This document shows, in pieces, positions 44,947-55,700 of a DNA stretch of 64,000 nt (the first letter of the stretch is position 1; each line of letters starts with the position of its first letter). The translations under genes were made by a program, and so were the position numbers. The stretch is taken from contig OZ020525.1 in the NCBI GenBank assembly GCA_963971425.1, positions 8,167,560-8,231,559 of the forward strand, written 5' to 3'. The notes under the pieces were generated by a model. That model ran no database searches. It saw nothing but the letters and a program-made list of their open reading frames with translations, and had not been told where the DNA came from. Source of the stretch: Bryoerythrophyllum caledonicum (taxonomy: Eukaryota > Streptophyta > Bryopsida > Pottiales > Pottiaceae).

Positions 44947-47804
44947 GGTCCATAACTCAAGTCTTAAATATCCTTGAAATTCTCAAACCATATTCATAGA
45001 GTTCCCGCAAGCTTCCAAGCGTCCACTTTGCTCCCTATCAGGCGCTGTGTATGCAATCACCCCACATAATAAACCTTGATCCTCACATGACCTCACATGC
45101 AAGCCCTTCCTAATTTCATACGAGTATGGCAACCATACATACGGTCCCAGTGCGGGTGTCGTGCGCAAATCTGAGCATATACCATAAAACCATGTACATG
45201 CAACCAGGCGGGTGTTATTACTGGTTATCAATCCCAATCTCGGTTACCAACCTCCATAGCCGGTCATCAACCCGACTGCCGATTTTCAATCCGACTGCAG
45301 GTCATCAACCCCACAGCCGGTCAACAATCAAGGGGCCGGGTATATCCAAAAATAGGATCTCCAACCATCACTTGGGTATCACTGACCAGCTCGGGTATCG
45401 TACAATTCAGGAATTCTAGTACCAACACCGAATATCAATCACAAGCGAGGAGTACCACTTGTACTCAGGGTATCAACTGCTAACCAATGCATCAACAGAA
45501 CCGGGTAAAACCTCACAACCGGGTATAAACCTCACGGCCCGGATATGCACCAACTACCGGATATAAATCCCATGTCCCGGTTATCAACCCTCAAGACCAG
45601 ATACCCCTAGAATCGTCCGGGTATTAGTAGCATTGTCGGGTATCAGTAGTACATCCAGGTATCAGTAATGCATCCGGGTTCCAGTAGTCTATCCGGGTAT
45701 CAACGGGCAGAGCGGGTATAAGGCAAAAAGCGGGTATCAGCCTCACTGGCGATTCTTGGTCACACTCCCGGATGTCACTCGCACTACCGGATACCCTCTC
45801 ACTGCCGGGTACTAGTATAAGTACCGGGTACGGGTATAAGAACCGGGTACCAATCAAGTATGAGGGTCTCAAACCAGTTGTACGGGTATAAGCTCGCTAA
45901 AGCCGGGTATGAGTAGTACTGCAGGGTATCATGGATCAGCGGATATCAGGACCAGGCGGATATCAACTACTACGAGGGTATGAGTCCAGCCGGGATGCAG
46001 TAAGCAGCAGCCGGGCGTATGCAACAGGGTCCGGGTAGGGTTACTTCGCAGGCAGTCTGTATCGTGTCTGTGTGCACACCGCACCTTCGATCCTCCGAAC
46101 AGACACGAAGTGTACTCTGAACCTCTCTCCACACCACACAGTCCTGACACAACTCCTCAATGTCCCACGTTAAACCGTCTCAACTCTCTGCGTACTGTCT
46201 GTGCACACTCCAGCGTTCTGTCCGTGCACACTCCCATGGCTGTCTGTGCACAGGAATCACCACAAATTCCGCAGGAACACAATCTCCACCACAACTCCCG
46301 CCCTCAAGGCTACTACACCAGATCCCATCATGACTCTGAAGTTAAGCGCCTTTGTATGACCGCATCACTTTGAGGCTAAAGCAGCCGTCTTGCAGTTGCG
46401 TTTGTGCAACAGCACCAGCACCGCCGCGAACGCCCCACAAACTCAGTCCCCTTCACCACAACTCAAACGTGCGTCGTCAATGGTACCCAGTTGATTGGAC
46501 TCCAAAGCAGGCCCCTATCGCCACCCCCCACGCTCACGGCATTCGGTACCCACGCCTCGCCCCACGTTCTCGAGCTGATCTGGTCCACCTCACACCAAAG
46601 AAAGACGTGGTCCCCAGGATCAAGTTCAGACCACGAGCGAAAGCACCCACTCTATTGAACTAATTTCAGAACGCTTCTGCAAACGCTATACACTCCGGTG
46701 CAACTCTAGACGCCGATCACGATGAGCAAGCTAGCGCATCAGTTGGACGTGCTAACTGCTGCCCGAGAAGAAAAGACCACACGCTGCTACTACCTGTACG
46801 ACTGAAGAGAAAATCCTTTTCACAAACACCCAATTACTCCACCAACTCTGGTCTTGTAAACGGGGCACCAGCGCCACAGCATGTTCCCTGGCCGATCTGG
46901 AGTCACCGGGCCATGATGTACCAGACCCCGCGCGCGCGTCCACGAGACACGGAGTGTATCCCATAAACTCGCTCAACAACCTGCTCTAAACTCCCGTCTA
47001 CGGCCTGTTCAAACACAAAGGGCGCGCTGTTGCTGCTCCCATCGCTACGTCCTTCGCTGTGAGCTCCCAGCTCTCGACCTCACGACCTCCAACCTTCACA
47101 GTCAACGTCCAGAGCCCTCAGCACGCAGCCTTCGCAGCTCCAACGTCAACAGTCCGCCCAAAGCGGATCTTGTTTCATCCACCAACTACGGATGAATCTC
47201 CAAGTCAACGGGGTTTCATCTATGCTGGTTGGCACATGGCCATCCTCCGCCACTCCTTTCTAACCTTATCCAATGGATTTCATCCACTTAGCTAAGCACA
47301 CTTGAGGTTTTGCAACAAAAATTCAGCACTAAAACATTGCTCAAAAACACCCTAAACACAACATTTTGACGGTTCTGAGTGTCACAAAATCACTAGGAAT
47401 ACACTCATATCACTAGTGATGATCTTTCTCAAGTAATAAACAAGTAGAAAATACTCATAAACTACACATAGTCAAGCCAATGCCATTCTTAAAGAATGGT
47501 TGCATAATAACAATGAAGTTTAAGAAGTGCACCCAAGCACACACTCTCTCACTCCATCACGTGGGAGACTCAACTTGAGAAAGATGAGTCTCCCCACACT
47601 ACACGTGGAGGTCATTTGGACTCCAAGTCCCAAATGAGGTGTCAAAAGACACCACCAAGGCCCTAAAAGTCAAATAACACTAATACTAACTCTAATTAAC
47701 AACTAAAGCTAGCATCTAGGGTTTCCTTGGGCCATTTAACCTCCTAGTTGGTTCACAACGCGTAAACCAACCTCCACAAACCCTCCAATGCATCGAACCT
47801 AACA
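44947..47804 (-). other. element B 5' leader (2.9 kb, non-coding)
   Basis: From the 5' terminus to the gag ATG. The outer 550 bp (47804-47250) align with 27521-28070 of A. The inner part includes the minisatellite at 45222-46030 and GC-richer sequence with repeats of TGTGCACA type (46195-46255). No primer-binding site is recognisable. Confidence 0.6.
45222..46030. repeat. minisatellite, period about 20 bp, in the element B leader
   Basis: About 35-40 degenerate units carry CCGGGTATCAAC or CCGGGTATAAG cores spaced 18-22 bp. Element A lacks this region entirely. The unit differs from the 21-bp AGATTC family elsewhere in the window. Confidence 0.75.
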
Positions 47805-47808
47805 AATG

Positions 47809-49268
47809 GAAGTTTCTACCGTTTGGATTGAAGAATGCTCTAGCAGAATTTCAGAGGGTTATGGACAGAGTATTCTCGGGGTTGGATTTCGTGAGATGCT
47901 ATATCGATGATATCATTGTCTTTAGCAGGAATCGAAAACAACATAGACTACACTTGATAGAGGTTTTTGCAAGATTGAGGCTTCATGGATTAAAGTTGCA
48001 CCCTGGTAAGTGCAAATTCTACTTTGATCGCATTGAGTATTTAGGCCACATGGTTTATCCAAGTGGATTAGGTGTGGTAGCTAGCAAAGTGGAAGTAGTG
48101 ATGTCTATTCCTAGACCACGAGATGTTAGTAGGTTGAGAGCATTTCTGAGGTCATGTAACTATTATAGAAAGTTTGTCAAAACTTTCAGTGCTATTGCCA
48201 AGCCATTAACCATGTTGACAAGGAATGATCAACCTTGGATCTCGGGAGATGATCAAGAGGCGGCCTTTCAACAATTGAAAGACCGTTTGGTATCAGCACC
48301 AATACTTCGGAGGCCTATAGCAGGAAGGACGTACCAGTTACATACATATTGGAGCTCGTTGGGGATTGGTGCAGTATTGACGCAAATGGATGATGATGGC
48401 AAGGAATTTGTGATTGCGTATGCCAGCCGGTCCAACAACAATTTTGAGACTTAGTATATCTCGTATGAGGGGGAATGTTTGGCTGCGATATGGGCAAATT
48501 GCTCATTTCTGGTGTTATCTTTATGGTAACGAACTCCTAATAGTTACAGATCATCAACCGTTGAAATCGTTGATGGAGTCTGATTAATTGACAGGAAAAT
48601 TGGCACGGTGGGCCTTGATGTTGATGGAGTATGACTTCAAGGTGGTTCATAGGGCAGGTTTGGTTAATATGGATGCAGATGGCCTTAGCCGCAATCCAAT
48701 TCCAAACCAAGAGGATGCTACAGATGCTAGGTGGCATACTGAGGGTGAAACCGACCCGTTGCTAGGGTGGCATTGTTCGGGTTTTCTGGGGATATTGGCA
48801 ATGCATGGAGACACCACCGGGGAAGCTACTGTGGCGACAGTAAATGAGGATGGAGGTGAAGAGTCCGGGGGCGCCAGAGATATCCACGAAGACACGAATG
48901 TGATGCAGTTTTTGAAGGATGGAGAAGTAGTGGCTTCATGGTCTTATAAAGAAAGAGATAGGGTTCTACAACGAGCTAAGAGGTTTGTGTGGGAGAGAAC
49001 TCATCTTGTGAGATTGTGGCCAGATGGTACTAAGAAGGTAGTACCAGCTCCAATAGAAAGAGTGAAACTGATTAAGGACACACATGAGGACTCTGGACAC
49101 TTTGGAGTGCGGAGGACTTATAGTCTACTTCAGATTCACTATTGGTGGCGTGGAATGCAATCCGAAGTGCAGGCTATGGTGGCCCGGTGTATGGTGTGTG
49201 TGACCGGGTACGAGCGTCTTTTAACGCTCCAATGCCTCAGTTACAACCTTTGCCAATTATGGGCTTAG
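47809..49268 (+). pseudogene. element A RT C-terminal half, RNase H and integrase zinc-binding domain
   Basis: Resumes after element B. RT reads FLPFGLKNALAEFQRVMDRVF with catalytic YIDD at 47900-47911. RNase H follows (RRPIAGRTYQLHTYWSSLGIGAVLTQ). An A-only TAG (48452-48454) lies where B has Gln, and an A-only single-base insertion sits near 48495. A TAA shared with B lies at 48585-48587. The HHCC domain follows with ARCMVC and the same GT insertion at about 49193-49201. Confidence 0.85.
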
Positions 49269-49269
49269 G

Positions 49270-50332
49270 ATATAGATGGAGCTTGGATTTTGTAGATCCA
49301 CTGCCAGTGACACCTCGACACAACAAGTATGTGTTGGTAATCATCGAGCATTTCTCGAAATGAATAGAATTAGTGGCATTGTCTGATAAATTCAGTGAGG
49401 GGGCCGTTTATTTATTTCTTGACCGTGTTTTGAGTCGCTTTGGAGCTCCAGCAGAGGTACTCACAGACCAAGGTAGAGAATTCTTGGGTGAGTTTCAAAC
49501 GTTGTGTGAGCAAGCGATGATTGATCATCGCACTACTTCGAGGGATCATCCCGAAGCAGATGGATTGGCGGAACGCATGGTGCAAACCGTCAAGAGGGGG
49601 CTCCGGAAGTACAGCTTGAAGAAAGGACATCACCAAGATTGGGATTTACAGCTACCATGGATAGCAATAGGCTATCGGTTCAGCAAATAGGCATCCTTGG
49701 CGTCTTTTTCACCTTACTATCTATTGTTTGGAAGGCACCCGGTTTTACCGAAGGCCATATAAGCAGATGCTGACACCGTGTTGGCTAACATGGACAATCC
49801 AGACACGTGGGCTCAAGTGTGTGAGCAACGTGCAGAGCTGTTCAAAAGGGTCATGCCTATGGCATTGGAGAACCTCTCCATTGCTCAACATCGAGATACA
49901 TTGCGCTATGCTACAATACGGGAAGGTGGTTATCGACCGCAGGTGCGGCGTTTTACGCCTGGAGATTATGTGTATTTGTAGCAAGCAACGTCCACCACCT
50001 TGGATGTGACAGCTGGAAAGGTAATCTTGAGAGTTCGTGAGGTGAAGGACTCAGGAGTGTTAGTGTTTGAGGGTCGTGATGGCAAGAAGTGGAAGGATCA
50101 CACACGTAATTGTGCACCTTGCCACTTACCACACATTGATGGGACAGGTTACCTTGGTCTCTCTCACATCTCTGCTGGATTACGTTGTCGGTTGTGTGGT
50201 AGTGCCAAAAGGGCAGCCACTATGGTTATTTGTGATTTATATTCTACGGGGTGGCATTTAGAATGCTTAACTCCACCTCTATTGGAAGTATCAGTGGATC
50301 AATGGTCTTGTCCTGAGTATTTAGCACGTTGA
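49270..50332 (+). pseudogene. element A integrase core and PHD finger
   Basis: WSLDFVDPLP, VLTDQGREF and DHPEADGLAE supply a DDE triad. Stops: TGA 49361-49363 (expected Trp), TAG 49688-49690, TAA 49759-49761, and an A-only TAG 49979-49981. The PHD finger (about 50175-50325) keeps CRLC, ICDLYSTGWHLEC and WSCPEY. In the last motif the final Cys has become Tyr, so this copy has lost one zinc ligand while B keeps it. Confidence 0.85.
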
Positions 50333-50374
50333 GGGTCTGAGTGGACAAAGTCTAGCATTAAAAATATGTTAGAG

Positions 50375-50407
50375 GCGACTAATGATGGGGCTCTACTTGC
50401 ACCCGGC
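50375..50407 (+). promoter_or_regulatory. conserved 3' box of element A
   Basis: Reads CGACTAATGATGGGGCTC followed by TACTTGCACCCGG, 43 bp after the polyprotein stop. The B copy is at 33122-33154 and the C copy at 36430-36462. It may act as a polypurine tract plus a terminal signal. Confidence 0.6.
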
Positions 50408-50794
50408 CTACCCTTTGTTTGTTAAGTCTTTTAGCGTCTTTTCATGTGGATTACAGTGGTTCTATGGTTCTGAGAGGTTTTCATTCACAGTTATCATTCA
50501 GTTTACATATAAACTGTGTGGTTCGCCGGTGTAAAAGGGGCTTCAGCACGGGCGAAGGGGGCGAGTAAAGGGGTACCTGGAGACCGCTTACTACTTCTTG
50601 GTGTACGAGGTTATGGGTCAATTATTTTTTTTCCCCAAGTCTGGATTGCTGATAGTGTGTAGTGTGTATTGTTTTGTTGTTTTATAGAGGTAACAGTGGT
50701 GGTTATGTCACCGTTACTCTCGAGTTGTCTCTGACTGTGCGTTCTCACCTGATTAGCACGATGTTATCTTGGCACGATGCGGTTGTGCACGACA

Positions 50795-50960
50795 ATTCAT
50801 TATATCCTATGTAAGATTCAATATACCATGGATATGATTCTCTATATCCTCGATAAAAATTTCCTAGACCTTGGATAAGATTTTCTACATCTTGAATAAA
50901 ATTTCCTATACCCTACATAAGATGCTATGCACGTCAAGCAAGATTCTTACCAAGTAGGGT
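50795..50960. repeat. right half of the 21-bp-period array split by element A
   Basis: Begins with the duplicated ATTC. Units such as atgtaagattcaatatacca, ggatatgattctctatatcc and tggataagattttctacatc recur at exactly 21 bp for seven or eight units. Confidence 0.78.
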
Positions 50961-52594
50961 ATACTAGCAGGTAAGTTTTTATACTTGACACAAGGATAGA
51001 TGTGAAGAATAAATAAATGTAACCAATATCAACTTGAATTCAACTAACAATAGTAGTAAAGCAAAAACATACCTGATAGTACTTGCAATGCTTTTGCAAT
51101 GTTCCTTCTCAAAGGCCTCACATGTAAACGTGCTAAGGATGCTTTCACATGGAGAATACCCCAATTGCTCCATACTCGTGAAAGGGAAGGAGAGCTTGAA
51201 TTTTGTTGGAGAGCTCTTCGATTGTGAACTAATCAAACACTCTAAAATCCCTATCTAATGCTTTCTTCATGAGCCTCTTCAACCTCCTTGGATCTATCAT
51301 ATTCAAGGCCGTAGCAATGCTTTTAAGTAGAACTCTTTTGCTTAACATACTCTGAACATAAATCACTAAATCTACTGGCTGCTCCATGTGGTTGATAATT
51401 GCAAATACTATGTAAACCTAAGCAAGAAAGTAGAATGTAATTTAAGATTTACAAGTAACATGAACCATAAGTGAAAAATACAACAGGTATTAGCACAGTA
51501 GGACTACTGAAGTAGACATGCCTGATGATCAACAAATTATTCACATATCCAATAAATCATCAACTTATCCAAGAAATTAGTCACTTGACTTACCTCCAGG
51601 AGGATCGACCTGAAAGCAACATCAGCAATTTAGCAGCAGCAAGCAATTATCTAAGTCAATGTTGCATAGCAAAACTGTAGCAATACATACAACTACCCAA
51701 CAACTATAGAAGTTCAGAACCTCCAATGCACCTGCATCAAATCCTCCACTTCTAAAAATGTATCTGCTTTTGAAATCTATTTTCTCAATTCCTCTACCAG
51801 TTTCTTGGCTTGCTCAAGCATAAGTTGCTACCATTGAATATCCACAACAAACTAAACAAATATATTGCACCAAATTAAAAAGAAAGCCTAAGCAATAAAA
51901 AATTGACGTTAAGAATGTGTATGCGATTTTTTGCACCTTACAACAATGTTTAGCTCGGCAATCCAATTGGCATTGAGAATAAAACAAGAGTTATGAGAAG
52001 ACTCACCTTCCCTTTCTTTTGAGCATTTCCTGTGAACTTTGCTGCTTCCTCTCCATTTCATTAGAAGGTGTGCAACAAAGTGGAAATGGACGACTCCAAT
52101 TTTACAAGCTCCAAATCAAACCCTAGCAACTCCAATTTACACCTACAAGCTGTAAATGAACAACACACAAAATAGGACAAACACGATGAGACAGCACAAA
52201 TGTTTGCCCCTTACAACAATGTTCGGCTCAACAATCCAATATTCATCGAGAATAAAACAACAGTTATGAGAAGATTCACCTCCTCTTCTTTTGAGCATTT
52301 CCTATGACTTGGCCGTTCTTCTCCAATTCTTCAGAAGATGTGCAATACAACGGAAATGGACGACTTCAATTTTCGAAGCTCCATATCAAACCCTAGCAAC
52401 CCCAATGCACACAAAATCCAACAGACACAATGAAGCAGCAGAAGCGGTCAAGATGGATCATCGCGTAGGAAGAAAAAAATTGGTCCAAAAGACTACCATT
52501 CTTGTATATATACATGATGATACCCGGTCAAAAAAACTACCTTTCTGGTGTGCCCCGGGTAGGGAATCTTTGCGGGGTACCTAACATCCTCCTT
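50961..52594. other. AT-rich spacer with a tandem duplication
   Basis: Two units of about 240-270 bp (51930-52201 and 52202-52440) share TTACAACAATGTT, GAGAATAAAACAA, CTTTTGAGCATTTCCT and ATCAAACCCTAGCAA at about 80 percent identity. No gene is supported; an open frame at 52291-52584 crosses the second unit and is probably chance. Confidence 0.5.
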
Positions 52595-52726
52595 AGGGTA
52601 TAGGGAATATTATATCAGGGTATAGGAAATATTATATCAGGGTATAGGAAATATTATATCAGGGTATAGGAAATATTATATCAGGGTATAGGAAATATTA
52701 TATCAGGGTATAGGAAATATTATCCG
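52595..52726. repeat. 22-bp tandem array, six near-identical copies
   Basis: Units start at 52595, 52617, 52639, 52661, 52683 and 52705 with AGGGTATAGGAAATATTATA. Only the first (one base) and the last (its 3' end) differ. The reverse complement (TATAATATTTCCTATACCCT) fits the 21-bp array family, so this is a young, homogeneous member. Confidence 0.95.
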
Positions 52727-55700
52727 AGGTTTAAAGAACTTCCCCAGGGTACCAATTAATGTCAATCTATGGTCCTTTTGGCATTCCGTATAACTTATGG
52801 GCTAGTTGAATTACAGTGACTATCAAAATTGATCAAACATTTGCAAACACTTCATTTAATCCTTTTTGGACAAAAAATAAACACATGAAATTGGAATTGG
52901 TTATTTTAATCAACATATTGTGCAATATATAGTACATATTAGAGGAAAAACGTCTTCAAATTAGAATTCTAGAAAGACTGAGAAAAATCCAAAGTACACC
53001 TAGGCATTTGATCAATTTTGCCAACATATAAAAGATGATCTCTCAATTCTTTGTCCACCTCTTTTTTGTTGCTTTTACAACTTTCGAGGTCTACCTCCAC
53101 ACAACCAGTCTCATGGGAAACATGTACCTAAAGAAGGTTATGGACACTTCCTACACTCACATGCAAAGTATTTGCTATCTTCTTGCGTGAACATCCTCTG
53201 CAGAGCATCAAAACTACTTTATCTTGAGTCTGTCAAGATACTGCTTTGGGCATCTTAAAACACTAAAGAAGAAGGCCTATACAGTTGCGATAATTGTGGA
53301 CACAACTATCAAAGATTAGAAAAATCAAAGTTCTACAAGTGCTAGTGGAAGCTTTCTCACAAATTTGTGCACATCAATTCATAAGTTTTTGCATTTTATG
53401 GGTTGTCGAAAGTGATCCAATAAGAGAGATGACCACTAGCCATCTATTTGTCCACACAAATGCATTGCCATATGTACAATTAGATATTAAGAATCTCAGC
53501 TTGAAATAGAAGGTGCTAGCTTTTGAACTAGAGCATGCCACTTGTCAATATGCAATTAATGACAATAAAAGTTGTGATTACCCAATAATTGATTGGTTTT
53601 GTCAGTCACTGTATATACTTAATCATCTAAGAGACTAAATGCCTGCACGTCACCATGCAGACACGTTAACCCTGGCGACAAAAAGACAACAGTTTCATTA
53701 ACAAGTATCTTAGATATTTGCAAGCAGACAGAAAACATAGACTCATTGGAATAATCATCACATATTTTAGCAAGCGTGTGTCAACATCTATTAACCCCTG
53801 AAGGATCAAGTGTCAAAAATGGGCTTTTTGAAAGTTCGGTCAGATTCCTATGCTGTCAATTTCCAACATTCCACTTTGGAATTTTTACTATAGAAGGACA
53901 TTACTAAGACCTCAGTGGGAGAACAATTTTTTTTTCTAAATCCGACATTTATTGAAAAGTTATAGGGTTTTGAATTTAAAATGAAGAAATTGGGAAGTTT
54001 AGGCACCTCCAAAAACTTTTGCTAGGACACTCTATTGCATGTGAGATTTTCAATACTTGCAAGTAATATTTTTTCCCTCCATATTGTCAAAAAAAAATCT
54101 TGTCTTTAGTGAAAAATAGCATATTAACCCAAGTCAAATATTTTCACACATTGTCACACATTGTCAGGCAAGGTACCAAAAAAACTTCTTCTTTCCACAT
54201 AAAACTAAGAGATCATCATATTTTTTACTTTTTATTTTTTCCACAACAAGATGTAGTGTAAATCTTCTTATTGACCATTCAGACTATCAGTCTAAAACAT
54301 ATTAAGTTCACAAAATATTAAAACGTGAATTGGCAAATTTTGAACCTCCACTCTTACACACTTGTTTTGAATATGCTACACCCCTCCTCTGCCTCTAAAA
54401 ATGACGTATAAGACACTAACATCATGATTAACAAGATGGAAATGGATTTAGACCTTGTGTAGTGCAAAATTTGACACCAAGTGCAGTCAAAGTCTGCTCA
54501 TCCACTAAACGCAACGAAGAAAATGACCCATTTGCTGGCCTTCAAACACTATAATCTTTCAATCCGTGCGGTCAAAGTTAACAAAAGTTTGTGAGTATGT
54601 TACTTAATAAGTCTTATTTGAGATCCTACAGTCAAAACTAGAAATAAAAGTTCTTGTATCCTTTTTCATTCATTGCACTAGGATCCAACAATTTTGAAGT
54701 GTTTTTGGTGTGAAACTATCATGGTACCTTAGAGGTTAATATAGTTCATAGATATCAATATTGTTATCAGGTGTGTAAGCAAGATATCTAACCTTGAATC
54801 TAATCTGTTAGCAAGTATTATCACGTTGGCATGGCTTGGTTTAATGCTTGTTCATCCAAGGTTACTAGATTATGAGAAGGCGATTCATGTTGACAGTTTT
54901 TGGTGGGTTAGTTCTAATGAAAATTTTCCTAATGATTTTTATCTTTGGCTAGCAAGTGTACAGCTCAACAACTATGATAAACTGACTCAACAACCATGAT
55001 AACCTGTGACCATTGGCATTCGGCCCTATGTCGCATCTCTCGCGAGTGCTTAGGGTTAGCAATATACTCATTAATACTGCTTCATTAATAGTGCTTGAAA
55101 CGGATTCCAAACAAATAAAAAATCTTGATTAAACAAAAAAAAATTGGCGGCACATGGTCGTTTGGTAGGACAAACGTTCACTGAGGGGAGGAGTACTTCC
55201 ACGTTTCGGGACAAATGGGGCGGAGACGGGGTACTCATGGGGCGGGTTGCAGTACGGCACGGGTGGCGGGGAAGAGCCGGAGTTGAGTCGAGGCTGGACC
55301 AACAGGCCGACGGATGAACATGGTGCAAGGGCAGGTTGGCTCCTTCATTCTGGCTTGCCCCAACGAGGAGGTTAGTTCGCCCTGAGCTGGTTAACCCTCC
55401 TTCAGCTTTACTATTTTTACCACATGTATAACTTATCCGTTTGTAGTGAGTTCCTACATTGTCCTTATGTATTCCTAGGTGCGTTTCCAAGTGTGTTCTC
55501 AAGTGGTCATGGTCGTTCCCTAATGTTCCCAAGGTATAACTTAAAAATGACAGAAAATAAAAATTTGTGTAAGGTGGGGCCACCATTGATGTTGGGGTCC
55601 AAATGGAAGCTTTGTCTGGTTGCATGTGCGTGTGCTTGAAGTCTCACTTTTTGCCAACCACATTCCAAAATTCTCCTTAAATTCTTGACTAGTGGCCTTC

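Larger units (their letters stand above)
32734..47804 (-). mobile_element. element B: second DNMT-PHD integrase retroelement, inserted in element A
   Basis: Inserted in the RT gene of A in reverse orientation, with AATG duplicated (32730-32733 and 47805-47808). In its own direction it starts TGTTAGGTTCGATGCATTGG and ends GTTGTACACGACA. After removing element C (35219-39114) it is about 11.2 kb. Order: a 2.9-kb leader with a minisatellite, gag (44946-43037), protease-DNMT (42568-40775), RT (40216-39191), RNase H, integrase, PHD, and a 3' tail (33180-32734). Both junctions are intact, so this is a full insertion, yet its ends are unrelated in sequence and no LTRs are present. Confidence 0.92.
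27521..50794 (+). mobile_element. element A: integrase retroelement with DNMT and PHD, split by element B
   Basis: The outermost element of the nest. Its own sequence is 27521-32733 and 47809-50794 (about 8.2 kb); the rest is element B. The flanking duplication is ATTC (27517-27520 and 50795-50798). The 5' end reads CATCAGGTTCGA where the sister copy B has TGTTAGGTTCGA; the 3' end reads GTTGTGCACGACA. Gene order: gag, protease-like, DNMT3-like methyltransferase, RT, RNase H, integrase, PHD finger. The 5' terminal 700 bp and the 3' terminal 400 bp are not similar, so no LTR pair is present. Compared with B it lacks the long leader and the N-terminal gag segment. Coding is interrupted by at least twelve in-frame stops. 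Confidence 0.9.

Noticed and set aside
45222-46030. CRISPR-like or satellite centromere array
   Set aside because: Units are short, degenerate and unspaced, and the stretch lies within one retroelement leader.
27521-50794. A nuclear genetic code with TAA/TAG read as glutamine, as in some ulvophyte algae
   Set aside because: Many stops in the transposons sit at Gln-compatible sites, but LDH, TMCO1, HNH and mS35 encode their glutamines with CAA or CAG only, and TGA stops also interrupt the transposons. Deamination explains the pattern better.
52595-52726. CRISPR array
   Set aside because: Units are contiguous 22-bp repeats with no spacers, in a eukaryotic context.
55071-55625. A 184-codon minus-strand gene
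   Set aside because: Composition is erratic, with no conserved motif, no splice context and no supporting neighbour.
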